Of a stretch of 64,000 nt of DNA, positions 36,361 to 47,859 are shown one piece after another (the stretch's first letter is position 1; every line of letters begins with the position of its first letter). The notes under the pieces were generated by a model. The model was not told the origin of the DNA and did not search any database. It saw only the letters and a list, made by a program, of their open reading frames with translations. The stretch comes from Craterostigma plantagineum (taxonomy: Eukaryota; Streptophyta; Magnoliopsida; Lamiales; Linderniaceae): NCBI GenBank assembly GCA_027422505.1, contig JAPQWV010000018.1, positions 16,262,001 through 16,326,000 of the forward strand. The letters run 5' to 3'. A program made the translations under genes and the position numbers.

Positions 36361-36829
36361 TCAACATTCGCAAAACGTGTCTTTTAGTGAAATTTTGTGA
36401 TTTACCATCATCATATAATCTATTTCCATGAATGTCAGTCTTCATCAAAACGAAATGAATTTATGAACGAAATTAATCGAAATAGTAATGTGGTATTTTT
36501 AGCTATTTTGTGGTTCTTGTAGCTACAAATGTGTTATAAACTTTGTTTATATTGTTATTTTTTATCAGACATGTGGTATTATTTGCAGGCAATGTGGTAA
36601 TATTAAGTTATTGTACTGTCAATATCTCTGACAATCTAGAACCTTCTAGAATGTTCTTAGTCATGTGTTACCCAGAATGCATAAATTGTTACTCAGAATA
36701 AATGAAGTGTTACCAACCAGCTTTTGAATTGACAAACGTTCCAATATTTTCCATCAAAATTCTTCGTTATTCCATTATCAAACTAATAACCTCAACATAC
36801 GATCTTAGGTCGCTAATAAAGTAGATGAG
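36361..36829. other. AT-rich spacer
   Basis: No gene or clear element. It may contain the LTR end and a degenerate first unit of the following tandem array (TCTTAGGTCG also occurs near 36803). Confidence 0.3.
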
Positions 36830-38480
36830 TGTTACAGAAATCGAAAATGTTTCAATCTTAGGTCGCACTAAAATTTGTCGTTATTCCGTGACTAGCATCG
36901 ATAATTATTGTCAATTACTAAGACTCACACCTGAGTCGTTGTGAATCCACATTATTCGAGCATAAAAGTCAAGATTTCACTAGTTGTTTTATCAAATGTT
37001 TGAATTGGGTTTGAAGCATTATTCCAACATAACATCGCTTGTTTATAAGGACCCATGAAAGATTGAGATCGGTTTTACCTTTTTTCGATTACTAACATTG
37101 AAGATATCTTCAATTTAGGGGAGCTTTGGATGAATTTTTTTATCTTTCTCTTGACACCTTAGTCCATACCAGTTGCATGTAGTTATTATAGGAACAAATC
37201 GTTAATGTTTTTTTATTACTCCCTCCGTCCCAAACCATTTTATACATTTTACTAAATCGGGCGTCCCACATCTTTTGTACATTTTCTTATCTAGCAAAAA
37301 CACTATCACAAATCAATATAATAATATTAAATATTATCAAAAGACGTGTCAAAATATACATTTTCACCTTTTAATTGTACTATATTATTAAAATATTCAG
37401 TTTCTTAATTCCCGTACCAACTACCAAATGTCCCAAACATTTGGGACGGAGGGAGTATTTGTTATACATGAGGCAAGACTTGTTAGCATTTATTAGTAAT
37501 CGGTTACAGTTTTTGAAGGTAGAGTTTTGGAACTTGCAGAAAATGGTAGCCAGATAAAGTGATATGTTACTAAAATTGAAAACGTTTCATTCTTAGGTCG
37601 AAGCAAAATTCGTTGTTATTCATGTTGATTACTAAGACCCACATCCGAATTAGTGTGAATACTCATTATTCGAGCATAAAAGTCGAGATTTCACTCGTTT
37701 TTTACCAAACTTTTCGAATTGTGTTTGAAGCATTATTCCAACTTAACATCGAAAATTGTCCTTGTTTATGAGGACCCATGAGTAATTGAGTTCGGTTTTA
37801 CCTTTTTCGATTACTAAAGTTGAAGATTTCTGCGATTTCAGAGAGTTTTGGGTGTCGTACGAATTTTTGATCTTCCTCTTGGCCCCTATTCCGTACTAGT
37901 TGCATGTCGTTATTATAGAAACAAACCGTTATTGTCTTCTCGTTATTTGTTATAAATGAGGCAACATTTATTCATCAATGTTAGGAATCTGTTAATGATA
38001 GGGTTTTCCAAAACAGTAGAAAGTGGTACCTGGATAAAGTGACGTGTTACTGAAATTATTTGTTATTACTGAGGCAACATTTATTCCTCAATGTTAAGAA
38101 TCTTGTATTGGTTTTGATGGTAGAGTTTCCGTACGAGCATAAAATGGTACTAAGATAAAGTGATTTGTTACTAAAATTGGAAATGCTTGGATCTTAGGTC
38201 GCGGCAAAATTCGTTGTTATTTAGTGTCGATTACTCAAACCCACATCCGAATTGGTGTGAATCCACATTATTCGAGCACAAAAGTTAAAATTTCACTCGT
38301 GTTTGTAGCAAAATTTTCGAATTTAGTTTGAAGCATTATTTCAACATAAAATCGAAAATTTTCGTTGCTTACGAGGACCCATGAGAAATTGAGCTCGATT
38401 TTACCTTTTTTTCGCTCAATAACGTCGAAGATTTATGAGATCGGGGTGTTTTTGGTGTTCGAAGAATCGTCAATGGACCA
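36830..38480. repeat. Tandem array of about 500-bp units, three copies
   Basis: Three diverged units share the anchors TCTTAGGTCG (about 36853, 37591 and 38191), TGTGAATCCACATTATTCGAG-like words, GAAGCATTATT, AGGACCCATGA and TTGCATGT(A/C)GTTATTATAG. The first spacing is enlarged by a 237-bp MITE. Between units 2 and 3 a segment starting GAGGCAACATTTATTC is itself doubled (about 37950 and 38073). Non-coding. Confidence 0.7.
37219..37455. mobile_element. Stowaway MITE with TA target duplication
   Basis: Perfect-looking inverted ends CTCCCTCCGTCCCAAA and its complement TTTGGGACGGAGGGAG, with TA at 37217-37218 and 37456-37457. It is inserted into a unit of the tandem array. No coding capacity. 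Confidence 0.92.
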
Positions 38481-39445
38481 AAAACTAGACGTGAGGGATG
38501 ATGGCATACATATGTAATTTTTTTGCAACAGTCAAGGGCAAATGTGTCTTTTTAGCACAAATGTGTCCTTAACTATAAGACAAACTTGAGATGGGTCTTT
38601 TAAACCGAAATTTAAAGTAATGAGCTTGAACTCAAATAAAAAATGCTTAAGAGGGCCTGGAACGAAATTTACTCTAAAAGAAATCTAAGTTCATGTATAA
38701 TATTATTTGCAATAAAAACACGTTTTAGTTAAGTAAAGCTAAACCGATTTTTTTATTGCATTAGATAAACAAATCAATATACAAATTGTTATAGCTCATT
38801 ATTATATATATTCTATACAAATGTATCTCAAAATTATCCAAGTGTAAAAATAAATATAATTAAAGTTGATTGATATTGATACTAATTAAATTAATATGAA
38901 AACAGTCTACAAGAAATTAGTTCTTTATATTATATGGTATAATTGCAAACGAACTTATACAATTTACACCTTTTTTTTTACAAAAATTGCGTAACGCCCG
39001 TGACCGCGCATCGATAATGCAACGTATCAGTATCGCTCGTGTCCGCATCCGCGACGACGAACCATGGTAGTGTGGGTTTAGCTGTTCGGCGTGGCGAGGT
39101 TGGATCTCATGGCACGGGACGGAATAAGCGACATGTTGTCTAGCAACGCTGTCGTCGTCGTAATTTTCCATAAGATGGATTTTCGGCCGTTTGACCATCT
39201 TCGTCTATCGTTTATAGTGAATTCAGTTACGATCCATTGAGTCGATACTCGAGTGCCGATGAATATTCAAGCCACATACTATATTACGTAAACATGAACA
39301 TTTACAGACGCGAAGTGAAGATGATCCAAGGCTTGTTACTTGTTAGATCAATTCCATGATTAAAGTTTATTCTGACTTGTGATAACTCATCAGATATCAA
39401 GCTTGGTCATAACAACACAAAGTGACAAAGGTCTCAAGTCGCTTT
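38481..39445. other. Intergenic DNA downstream of the dehydrogenase gene
   Basis: AT-rich, with a GC-richer patch at 38990-39200. An open frame of 93 codons (39198-38917, -) has a TATA-like word just before it but no recognisable domain; I do not call it a gene. Confidence 0.3.
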
Positions 39446-40317
39446 TCACTTGACAACAATCTTCTTGCTTACCTTAAAAAGTCTAGTGAAGAACAAGTCC
39501 CTCACCCAAAGAGGCGAAACCTCGAGAAAGTCGAACAACATCGTCATGTGTCCATACGCAATGGTCTTCGGAGGACGGCCCATCATAACCCTATTCACGA
39601 CATGCCTAGCAAACTCGCCCGTGTCGGTCGACTTACCGCTCTGAGAAGCGTTCGCCCTGCTCAATATAGACTCCTTAAAATCCCTATAAATCGTCCAATC
39701 ATAGTCCCTCAATTTATCCACATTATTGCTCCCGAAATTAGACCTAACCGCCCCGGGATAAACAACCACAACATTCACCCCAAAGGGCTTAAGCTCGACC
39801 CTCAAAGTATGCGAAATCCCATGCACGTAAGCCTTGCTCGCGCAATAAGCCCCAGCCCAAGGCGTGGGAACCTTCCTACTACGCTCCCTATATTCACTAT
39901 AGTCCCCGAATTTCTCTCGACCATAAAAGGGACCACTTTTTGCACTAACCTTAGCTGTCCCAATGCGTTAACCTCGAACGCCTTTCTGACAACATCGAGT
40001 GGGAGTTCGGCGAGTGGGCCGACGCTGCCTATCCCGGCGTTGTTGACCAATATGTCGAGCTTTCCGTGTTCGGACATCACTTTTTCGATGGCGTTTGATA
40101 CGCTTTCGTCGCACGAAACGCCAAGTTCGAGCGTTTGTATTCTTTTGGATTTGTGTTGGAGTAGTGAGTCGAGTTCGGACATCCTTTGCGGGATGTCCGA
40201 GGCGATTACTGCGGCACAGTTTTGGTGGGAAGCAAAGGCTTTGCAGTATTCGTAGCCGATTCCTCCTTGGGCACAACCTGTGATTAAAACGACTTTATTA
40301 TGGTTTTTCTTGGCCAT
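39446..40317 (-). CDS. AYR1-type short-chain dehydrogenase/reductase, apparent 1-base deletion
   Basis: Classical NADP(H) Rossmann-fold reductase similar to 1-acyldihydroxyacetone-phosphate reductases. The first frame (40317-39802) has the cofactor motif VVLITGCAQGGIG, the NNAG motif in ILVNNAGIGSVGPL, and catalytic Ser in VNIGSVVGR. The remainder (to stop 39446) continues in another frame with the catalytic Tyr-Lys motif (AYCASKAYVHG), then HTLRVELKPFGVNVV and VYPGAVRSNFGS. The frames would meet if one base were present in the G run at 39866-39868, giving about 290 aa, normal for the family. No GT-AG intron fits the gap. Either the sequence has an error at a homopolymer or the gene is newly dead. 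A TATA box lies about 70 bases upstream. Substrate unknown. Confidence 0.8.
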
Positions 40318-40384
40318 TTTTGTGTTTTTTATTTTCTTTTTCTGTGTTTGTTTGGATGCTTTATTGAGAGCGGTGGAGACATAG

Positions 40385-40396
40385 GATATATAAATT
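40385..40396 (-). promoter_or_regulatory. TATA box of the dehydrogenase gene
   Basis: TTTATATATCC on the minus strand, about 68-79 bases before the ATG, implying a leader of about 40 bases. The DNA from 40397 to 40912 has no further recognisable feature. Confidence 0.45.
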
Positions 40397-40912
40397 CTAG
40401 GTGGATTCTAGGACGTTATATCCAATACTATGTTTCTTAGTGATTGTATCATTTGGTGTTAAAAAATTGAGAATATTCTAATGAAATATGCTTATGCGGG
40501 GCTGGCTTTGCTTGCTATCATCCAATAGTAACGAGCTAAATGAACCTGGGCCGATGGGAATGGTTCAATTGGAAGTAACACGAGGCTTTTTATATAGTTT
40601 ATATGCAATAGCAAAGTAGATGCGGTAGCAATCATATTAATAGTTTCTATACAATAGCAATGTGGGTACTGTACTGTATCTGTACAGAAATGCAGGTAGG
40701 TGCAACCATTAATTATTACAAGTATGCAACTTGGGTTAATTGTATATAAAATCACAAAAAGTTCAACATGAACTTCAAAACCTGGAAAATTACATGCACC
40801 AATTTTTTCGCTAGATTTGCATCTCTATTACCGATTAGAAATTCAGAAAAATCGAGTGAGCGTGTCTTGCAAGGTTATGACAGGCACGTCCTTTACCCCA
40901 ACTACTCTACTG

Positions 40913-41225
40913 CACTAGTGCAGAATGACACATGAGCGACGGTTTAAAGGCGTGGCCCAGAGCCCCGTCGCCCATCTGCACGATTTTGGGCGACGGACGC
41001 ACACGCGTCCAATTATGGGCGACGGCTTTTCTAGCACCCGTCGCCGATGAGCACGAGACGGGTGCTTTTTTTCTAACATGGGCAACGCATTTTACCGAAA
41101 AACCGTCGCCCACAATTTAATGGGCGACGCATTTTACCGGTAAAACCGTCGCCCATGATTTAATATTAATTTTTTTAAAAAAAATTAACGGCGACGGATC
41201 CTACATAGGAACCGTCGCCTATACC
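40913..41225. repeat. CACTA left terminus and subterminal repeats
   Basis: Contains at least ten copies of the CGTCGCC/GGCGACG word in both orientations, in part as hairpins (for example around 41090-41160). In En/Spm elements such words are binding sites for the TNPA-type protein. Confidence 0.8.
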
Positions 41226-41939
41226 TTTATTTATTTTTTATATATTTTCTCTTTTTATTTAATGCTCCAACAATCAATTCCAACAACAATGAAATCCAAG
41301 ATAACACCAACAATCAATCAATTACTAATAATCATAAATAAATCAATAGATACACCCCGTCCAACAAACAAATATTGACTCTCGTAATACAAACACAAAC
41401 ATATAACGTAAAAGTCGTCTAACCTACATCAAAGATTGCATAAAATGCTCCGCGCACAATTCACGCACTTCATTGAGCTCTTGGGGGTCGTAAGAGAAGC
41501 GCTCTAGTATCTATAAAACAGAATAATGTTAAAACATATTTATAAACATATATTAAACTTGAAACTTAAAGAAGCTGATGATTTTAAAGTTCATTACCGT
41601 TGGCAAGTTGATTGTATCATCTCTGTCAATACGATTGCAGATAATATCGTACATTTATCTCATGACGTAAAATCCACATAACTCACTCTCCATTGGTTGT
41701 CGTGGGCACTAATTTAGAAAGATTTTCATGAATATCGAATAACGGTACCAATTAACAAATAACTTTGAAAATTCATATGTCAAATGCAAACCTTGCATCT
41801 CTTCCAAGTAACCTTCGATTTCCTATTCCGATTTCCAACTGTACCCGTTAGCGACGCCGTGAGAATTGCCCTGAAACTTGAAAAATAATGTTTTAATAAG
41901 GGCTACTAATATATGAACTTTATTGTATATAAAAAACTT

Positions 41940-42320
41940 ACACATCTATTCGAGGACGAACTCTTATCTTCCTTACGCCGATGTTCGGTGCGAGCGAATC
42001 GAACACATATACCGCGTTCGACGGAAAATCGATGATCAATAGAATCCAATGCTCACTATCACAAGCGAAACGAAATGATTATTTATAGCATAAGCTATGA
42101 ATCAAAAAATATATATCTTATATTCTTACCCGTTACAAAAAGGCGCAAACAAGTAAGTGCTGGCCCGATAAGTCTTTGATAATATCAGCAAGGAAATCAA
42201 CCTTGCTATTTGCTGTCTCATCATGTTCCATAGCCGCCAAACGACTCGGGTCGCAACACTTGAAGCTCTCAGACTCGTTATTAAGATACCTGGGAATATG
42301 ATTACCAATAAAAATGTAAA
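41940..42320 (-). pseudogene. Ulp1-like cysteine protease remnant of the CACTA element
   Basis: Words in two exons or frames: AAMEHDETANSKVDFLADII and GQHLLVCAFL (42290-42130), then SEHWILLIIDF and VYVFDSLAP (42065-41945). The His-Trp and the FDS spacing resemble C48/Ulp1 domains often carried by plant CACTA and Mutator elements. The catalytic Cys was not located. Confidence 0.5.
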
Positions 42321-43037
42321 AAAGCAAAAATGAAATATTAAGTAATACCTCATAAAAAGTTGAATAATTGAGGAATCCACACTCACGAGTTTGAACATAT
42401 CGACGAAGTCATTGTTGTCCATGTACACCAAATAGTTTTCGTTCGTTGGATTGTAATAGACGTTTCTCATGCTGAATGAGAGGGAAGCTGACATTCGTCT
42501 ATCGTCTCGTGACCAAGGTAATCGAACAGCTGGCGACACTGCGTGCCCAAACTACTCACGAGCCTTTGATCGAGGCGTGCGATGTCGTCGTGATTAATGG
42601 ACACATTTGGCGCTTTCGCTGGTGACTTTCCTTTTTGTGCCTACAAGTAGAATACGTTACTAAACATTATTATTCAAAATCAATAAATAGAACTTTCTTA
42701 GCACATTGTTCGAACGTATTAGCTCTCTTGGCCAATGAACGTAGCTGCCTAGTGCATAGTTGGTAGAGGCAGTTGGACCTCGCCGAGAATGACGGTATCA
42801 ACGGAGACAACAACGTTGTCTGCCGTAACCGAAGTTCCATGAATTTGAGAACGTCCTTCAATGATGTTGCCAAGACCGACAACCTCTAACGTCCCTTCGA
42901 TGGGTAACACCAATCGACCCTAGGATTCTACACGATATTAAAAGAATAAATTGTTCTAAGACATTAAGTCGTTGCACATTAAACAATAAATAAGAATAAA
43001 TGCAAACCGTCGCATTCATCGACAATAGAAAATAAAT

Positions 43038-43412
43038 CTAAGGTTTCGCCTCCTGAACCGTGAGAACTCGGTATCTGGTTGGGAGGATCAAATCCAACAT
43101 GTCGCGGGCCACTTTGTCTTGCTCCCTGTTCGGCACCGGAAGGCCCATTTGAGCGAACATGGCCCTCATCGACCTCATTTCATCCCGCATCTCGGCCCTA
43201 AACTCCTTTCGCATCTCGACCCTCAACTGGTCCCTCAACTCGGCCCTCATTTGTTCCATGGAAATCTGGCTCGAAGAGGGCCTCGATCGCTCGGATGGGT
43301 TGCCGAACACGCTCCACATCGTCGCATCCTTCCCACATCCTCTAGGTCGCCCGCTATGATCGGGTTTTGCACTTCTTACCAAACTGAGTATTGATGTGTG
43401 CGACGATATCAC
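43038..43412 (-). CDS. CACTA second ORF, coiled-coil protein
   Basis: 124-aa frame with a strongly charged helical repeat (MRAELRDQLRVEMRKEFRAEM) predicted to be a coiled coil, followed by FAQMGLPVPN. Similar segments occur in the plant-transposase accessory ORFs (TNPA/PTTA-like) of CACTA elements. Probably one exon of a larger, decayed gene. Confidence 0.5.
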   Translation of the reverse strand: MISSHTSILSLVRSAKPDHSGRPRGCGKDATMWSVFGNPSERSRPSSSQISMEQMRAELRDQLRVEMRKEFRAEMRDEMRSMRAMFAQMGLPVPNREQDKVARDMLDLILPTRYRVLTVQEAKP

Positions 43413-43429
43413 TCAATTCCGTGCCATTC

Positions 43430-44810
43430 AGCGGTATTGTAGCCCTTGAAGTCTCTCTTTCCCGTTAAACAGTGATAGAAGCTTTTTCTTTGTTTTATAT
43501 TCGTGGGGTATGTGGCAGGAATTTTCGATGGCCCATATAGGTGTGTTTCCTGCAGTTGTTCAACCACTGACTATCCGTATTATCTCCATAAATTGGACAC
43601 ACTTTCTTGCCTTTTACATTATAACCAGATTCCCGTAAGCCGGGAAATCATTTATGGTACAGAATATCATGGCGCATAGTGTAAACCGTGATCTGATTGA
43701 TGCATCATACACTTCAACTCCTTTGTACTATAGTGCTTTCAGATCGTCGATCAACGGAGCCAAGTAGACATCAATGTCATTTTCCGGTTGTTTTGGACGG
43801 AGATTAAACACGACAACATGATGTATTTTCTTTTCATCGTAAGCCACGGAGGGAGGTTATACATACAAAGCAGCACCGGCCAAGTACTGTGACGGCTGCT
43901 CAAATCGCCAAAAGGGTTTATCTCATTAGTGCAAAGCCCCAGTCGGAGATTTCGCGCCTCACCTCTGAATTCATGATACATCGAATCAATGTTCCTCCAC
44001 TGCGGAGAATCCGCTGGATGTCTCAAATTTCCATCCTTTTTCCTTTCCTCATCATGCCATCTAAACATCTTAGCGTCGTCGGCATTGGAGAACATGCGTT
44101 TTAGTCTCGAAATTATTGGTAACCACAAAACTTTAGTAGGGGGGGCACCGACTTCATCTTTTCTCTTATAACGCCAGGTGTCGCACGTCGGACACTTATC
44201 AGCCGACTCGTAATCTCCCTTATAAAGTATGCAGTCGTTCGGACAGGCGTGTATTATTTTGTACTGTAAATTCAATTGGCACAATAGCTTCTTTGCCTCG
44301 TAGGTCGGCGAAGCTCATTGCCATCTGGAAGCATATCCGCTACTATTTCTAAAATTGTTGAGAAACACTTGTCTGAAATACCAAATTTAGCCTTAAAGTT
44401 CAGCAGTTTGAAGACAGCAGACAATTTTGTGTACTTTGAGCACGCGGGGTACAAAGGGATATTGTTACCCTAACAAGGCTGTCAAATATGGGACGACGTT
44501 CTTCAAAATCCTCTTGGACATCACGCAGCATGTCCTCGATATGATCATTATCATCGTCCGAAGAACCTTTAGCTACGACATCGTCCTCCAAATCTAGTGG
44601 TACTCTTGTACTAGTTCCGACACCCGCAGAACTAGCTTCACTGACGATGGCTTCATCGTGCCATATCCAATTTGTATACCCAGGTTTAAAACCGCATATT
44701 AGCAAATGTTCCTTCACAACATCACTATTCCACCAGTTCATGTTATTGCAATTACGACACGGGCACGAAATCTTCGATTGCCTTTTTTCCTGCAATTCAG
44801 TTTTGCACAT
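43430..44810 (-). pseudogene. CACTA transposase (TNP2 type), frame-broken
   Basis: The N-terminal transposon-associated domain (44810-44400) has CPCRNCNNMNWW and HLLICGFKPGYTNWIWHDE. After a frameshift the TNP2 domain (44284-43751) shows CPNDCILYKGDYESADKCP and RWHDEERKKDGNLRHPADS, and more of it (MIFCTINDFPAYGN) is readable near 43660. The breaks mean that this copy makes no full transposase. Confidence 0.85.
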
Positions 44811-44921
44811 CTCAAGAATTCGTCAACACCCTTCGCATACTCAGCCGTTGTTCGCAAACTATACATCCTAGCCCGATCAAGTTCAATAGCCTAAACTATA
44901 CAAATAAATATTTACAAGTAG

Positions 44922-45270
44922 TGTAGAATACTATATGTATTGTGCTTGATTTCATTAGTTGTCCTTGTAACTAGGGGCGTTTTGTATAGTAGTCCTTAGA
45001 TTAGGACTAGTTTGATATTTATACCAAGTTTGTTTGGTATAAATACATGTAAATCAATTGAGCTGCATAGAGAAAGTTTTTAGAATTGATCCCAAAGGCT
45101 TGCAATTCGATTTCTAGAGAGAGAAACAACAGTAACTTTCTCACTCTACTCGAATTCTCTCTCTTGTTCTTCATTTGAGTTTTTCGATCGAATTCAATTG
45201 CTTATCATAACGATCGAATTACTATGATTCTAGCCTAGGATCGTAGAGTTGTTAATCGTAGGACCTAACA
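44922..45270 (+). repeat. 5' LTR of the SIRE-like element
   Basis: TGTAGAATAC...GGACCTAACA, 349 bp, with a TATAAATAC box near 45037. It directly precedes the primer site. The first 220 bp recur at 60442-60660. Confidence 0.9.
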
Positions 45271-45272
45271 AT

Positions 45273-45284
45273 TGGTATCAGAGC
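45273..45284 (+). other. Primer-binding site (tRNA-iMet)
   Basis: TGGTATCAGAGC, the complement of the 3' end of plant initiator tRNA-Met, two bases after the LTR. Confidence 0.92.
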
Positions 45285-46349
45285 AGATTCGTTCCGTTTT
45301 GAATCGTAAATTGTTAGAATTGGATCGAAAATCATTTTCTGGATACTGTTCATCGAAGAACAGTTTGGCGCGAAAACTTTTTTCGATCCAATAGCTTAAT
45401 ACTGTGCTTAATTGACTTGAATTTGGTGTTTCTGTGCTTGTTTAAGTGTTAGATCATCATTGCGATCAGTTCTGTAGCAGTTTAAATTTCAATTTTTAGG
45501 ATTGAATTGCTTCTGCGTGTTACTGTTTGCGAAGAACATGAAGAACACGTTCTGATTTTGATCAAATTCGATATATTTTGCTTCATAACGTGTTTAATTG
45601 CTTGTTCGTGCGTAATTAGTACTTGATTGCGAGCAATTACCTTAAACTTCATTATCTGATTCTTTGTTTTTGCTCGAATTTGTGTTAATCGTATTCTGTT
45701 AATTTTTCTCGATTGCTCAAATTTTTCTCGCTAAGTTTTGCGATCGGATTAGTTTCTCGATCGATAAACTTAGCGCGAGAATTTTTCTCGGTCAGAATAC
45801 GAAGTCAGTACTAGAATCGTCATCAGCAGAAACGATTGTTAAAAATATTTCTCGAGCATTATACAGCGAAAAACGTTTTCGAGAGAGACCTATTTTGACT
45901 TTGCATGCGTAAAAACTTTCACTCGAAAAACTTTATCGGTCAAACCTTTTGACGTTTGACCAGGCGAAAATCATTTACACGCGAGAAATCTTTCTAGTCA
46001 ATAGATTTATTTTGACTTGTCGAGAAACTTACTAACGTACTGTTTCTTTACGATCGAAATAAATTCACGATCAAGAAATTTTTCTCGACCGAATGATTTT
46101 GAGCAATTTATCTCGCTCGTAAAATATCACGCTGACAAAATTTCTCGCACGAGAACAGTACCCAGTACATTCTATCTCGACGGAATTAATTTCGATCAAA
46201 CTTTAAAGATTGAATTGAAAATAATTCTCGATCTAATTTTCGAATCAAACGCTACTAACGAATTTCTTCACTTGTGAAGCACATTACATCATCTTCAACC
46301 TTCAAAACAATTAACGAAGATCCTTCAACAACTCGACTACAATACAAAC
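45285..46349 (+). other. Untranslated leader with a TTTCTCGATCG word swarm
   Basis: About 1 kb without a gene. From 45690 to 46220 it is packed with TTTCTCG, CGATCG and TCGAAA words. A similar word-rich stretch occurs after pol (54860-56450). Confidence 0.6.
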
Positions 46350-47825
46350 ATGGATGCATACTCACTCGGAAATGACAACCGTCCGCCGATCTTGCAAAGA
46401 GGCGAATACACAGCATGGAGAAGCCGCTTTCTGAATTTCATCGCTCTAAAGGATCAAGCCGAAAATCTACTGGAGTCCCTTGAAGAGGGACCGGCACAGT
46501 TCTGGGTTCATGTACCCGGGGACGAAGCAGCTACTCCAGCAATCCCAGCTTCTAGGCGACTAAAGGAGCCTAGAGAATACTCTCTGGAGAAAAGAGCTCG
46601 AGCTAAGGCTGATCTAGTAGCCATGAATACCCTTATGCATGGCATCCTCAACGATATATACAGACAAATCGACAACCTTACATCGGCCAAAGGGATGTGG
46701 GATGAGCTGCATAGGATGATGCAAAGGATGAAAGTTGGTATAAAGGCCAAGAAGGCGAACATTCTCACCGCTTACGACTCATTCAAAGCAAAGCCGGAGG
46801 AGAGTCTAAACGAGATCTACCAACGATACCTCACTCTTCTCAATGAGATGAGGAAGATAGAAATAACGAAGACAACATGGAGACAAAATAAGATTTCTAT
46901 CTTCTCTGCCCACGGAATAGAAGAAAATATCCACTCAAATACGACAAAACAAAGATCTAGAGGAGTTGGATGTCCATGCCGTGTTCGACAATCTCACCCA
47001 GCATGAGGAGGATATACGCGAGATCACCAAAGAGCAGAAAGGCAAACAAACCGATGACACGGTTGCCTTAGTCTCGGAGAAGAAGAGCACAAGATCAAGA
47101 AAGGATAAGATCGTTAGGCAACCTTCATCATCAGAGTCGGAAGAGCAATCGGACTCCGACATCGAGCCGAACATGAAAGCCCTTGGAAAACAGCTAGCTC
47201 TCATTGGACAAATGATGAGCAAGAAGTACTTCAAGAAGAAGTCTTCAACCTCAGCCAATAGACTTCGGACTACAAGCTCCAAGAACAAAGAACGTGCTCC
47301 AGAGAGTTCCGAGGTCAAGAATCCCAAAGAGACTAATAAATGTTTAACTGTGGCAAAGCATGTCACTTCGCCAGAGAGTGCACTCTCCCGAAGAAAAGAG
47401 ATGCAAACTACTACTCCAGGAAGCTTCAATTGACAAAACAGAAAGAAGCTGGAGTAGCTCTCATGGCCGAACAGGACCAATGGCTCGAGGACACGTCGAG
47501 CTCCGAAGAAGAGAACTTAGCCCTTATGGCCCGTCTCGACACCGAATTGGACGCCGAAACATCCACTCGTACGGACGACGACAACGCATCCACGTCTTCA
47601 AATGAGGTAGTCACTCCTTCCACATTATTGACCATGTTAGAATCATATCAAAAGCAATATGCTAACATGAAACGTGAGCAGAAATGTATAAAGGAAGTAG
47701 AGAACGAACTTGAGAGAGCTCAGGAGAAGATAGATAGTCTCGAACAAGAACTTAGGAGCTCTAGTGCAAAAATAGTGAACTTACCAAGAGCCTCAATTCT
47801 AGAGAGACTAGTCAACCTCAACTAG
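46350..47825 (+). pseudogene. SIRE-like gag with zinc knuckle
   Basis: Starts with ATG 46350 (RPPILQRGEYTAWRSRFLNF), continues through TSAKGMWDELHRMMQRMKVG, shifts frame near 46880 and again near 47340. A CCHC knuckle (CFNCGKACHFAREC) is at about 47340. The C part (KEVENELERAQEKIDSLEQ) is a predicted coiled coil. Two frameshifts make it non-functional. Confidence 0.85.
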
Positions 47826-47859
47826 GACAACAGAGCGAAAAGATTAAGGAATTAGAAGA

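Larger units (their letters stand above)
40913..44921 (-). mobile_element. CACTA (En/Spm-type) DNA transposon, right end missing
   Basis: The left end begins CACTAGTGCAGAA after CTG (40910-40912, possible 3-bp target copy). Subterminal GGGCGACGG/CCGTCGCCC words follow up to 41225. The genes read leftward: transposase at 44810-43430, a coiled-coil ORF at 43412-43038 and an Ulp1-like block at 42320-41940. The element is interrupted at 44922 by the SIRE-like LTR, and its right end is not found in the window. Confidence 0.85.

Noticed and set aside
38917..39198. 93-codon open frame on the minus strand with a TATA-like word before it.
   Set aside because: No recognisable domain, the TATA-like word is only about 17 bases from the ATG, and the frame lies in a GC-richer patch where long open frames arise by chance.
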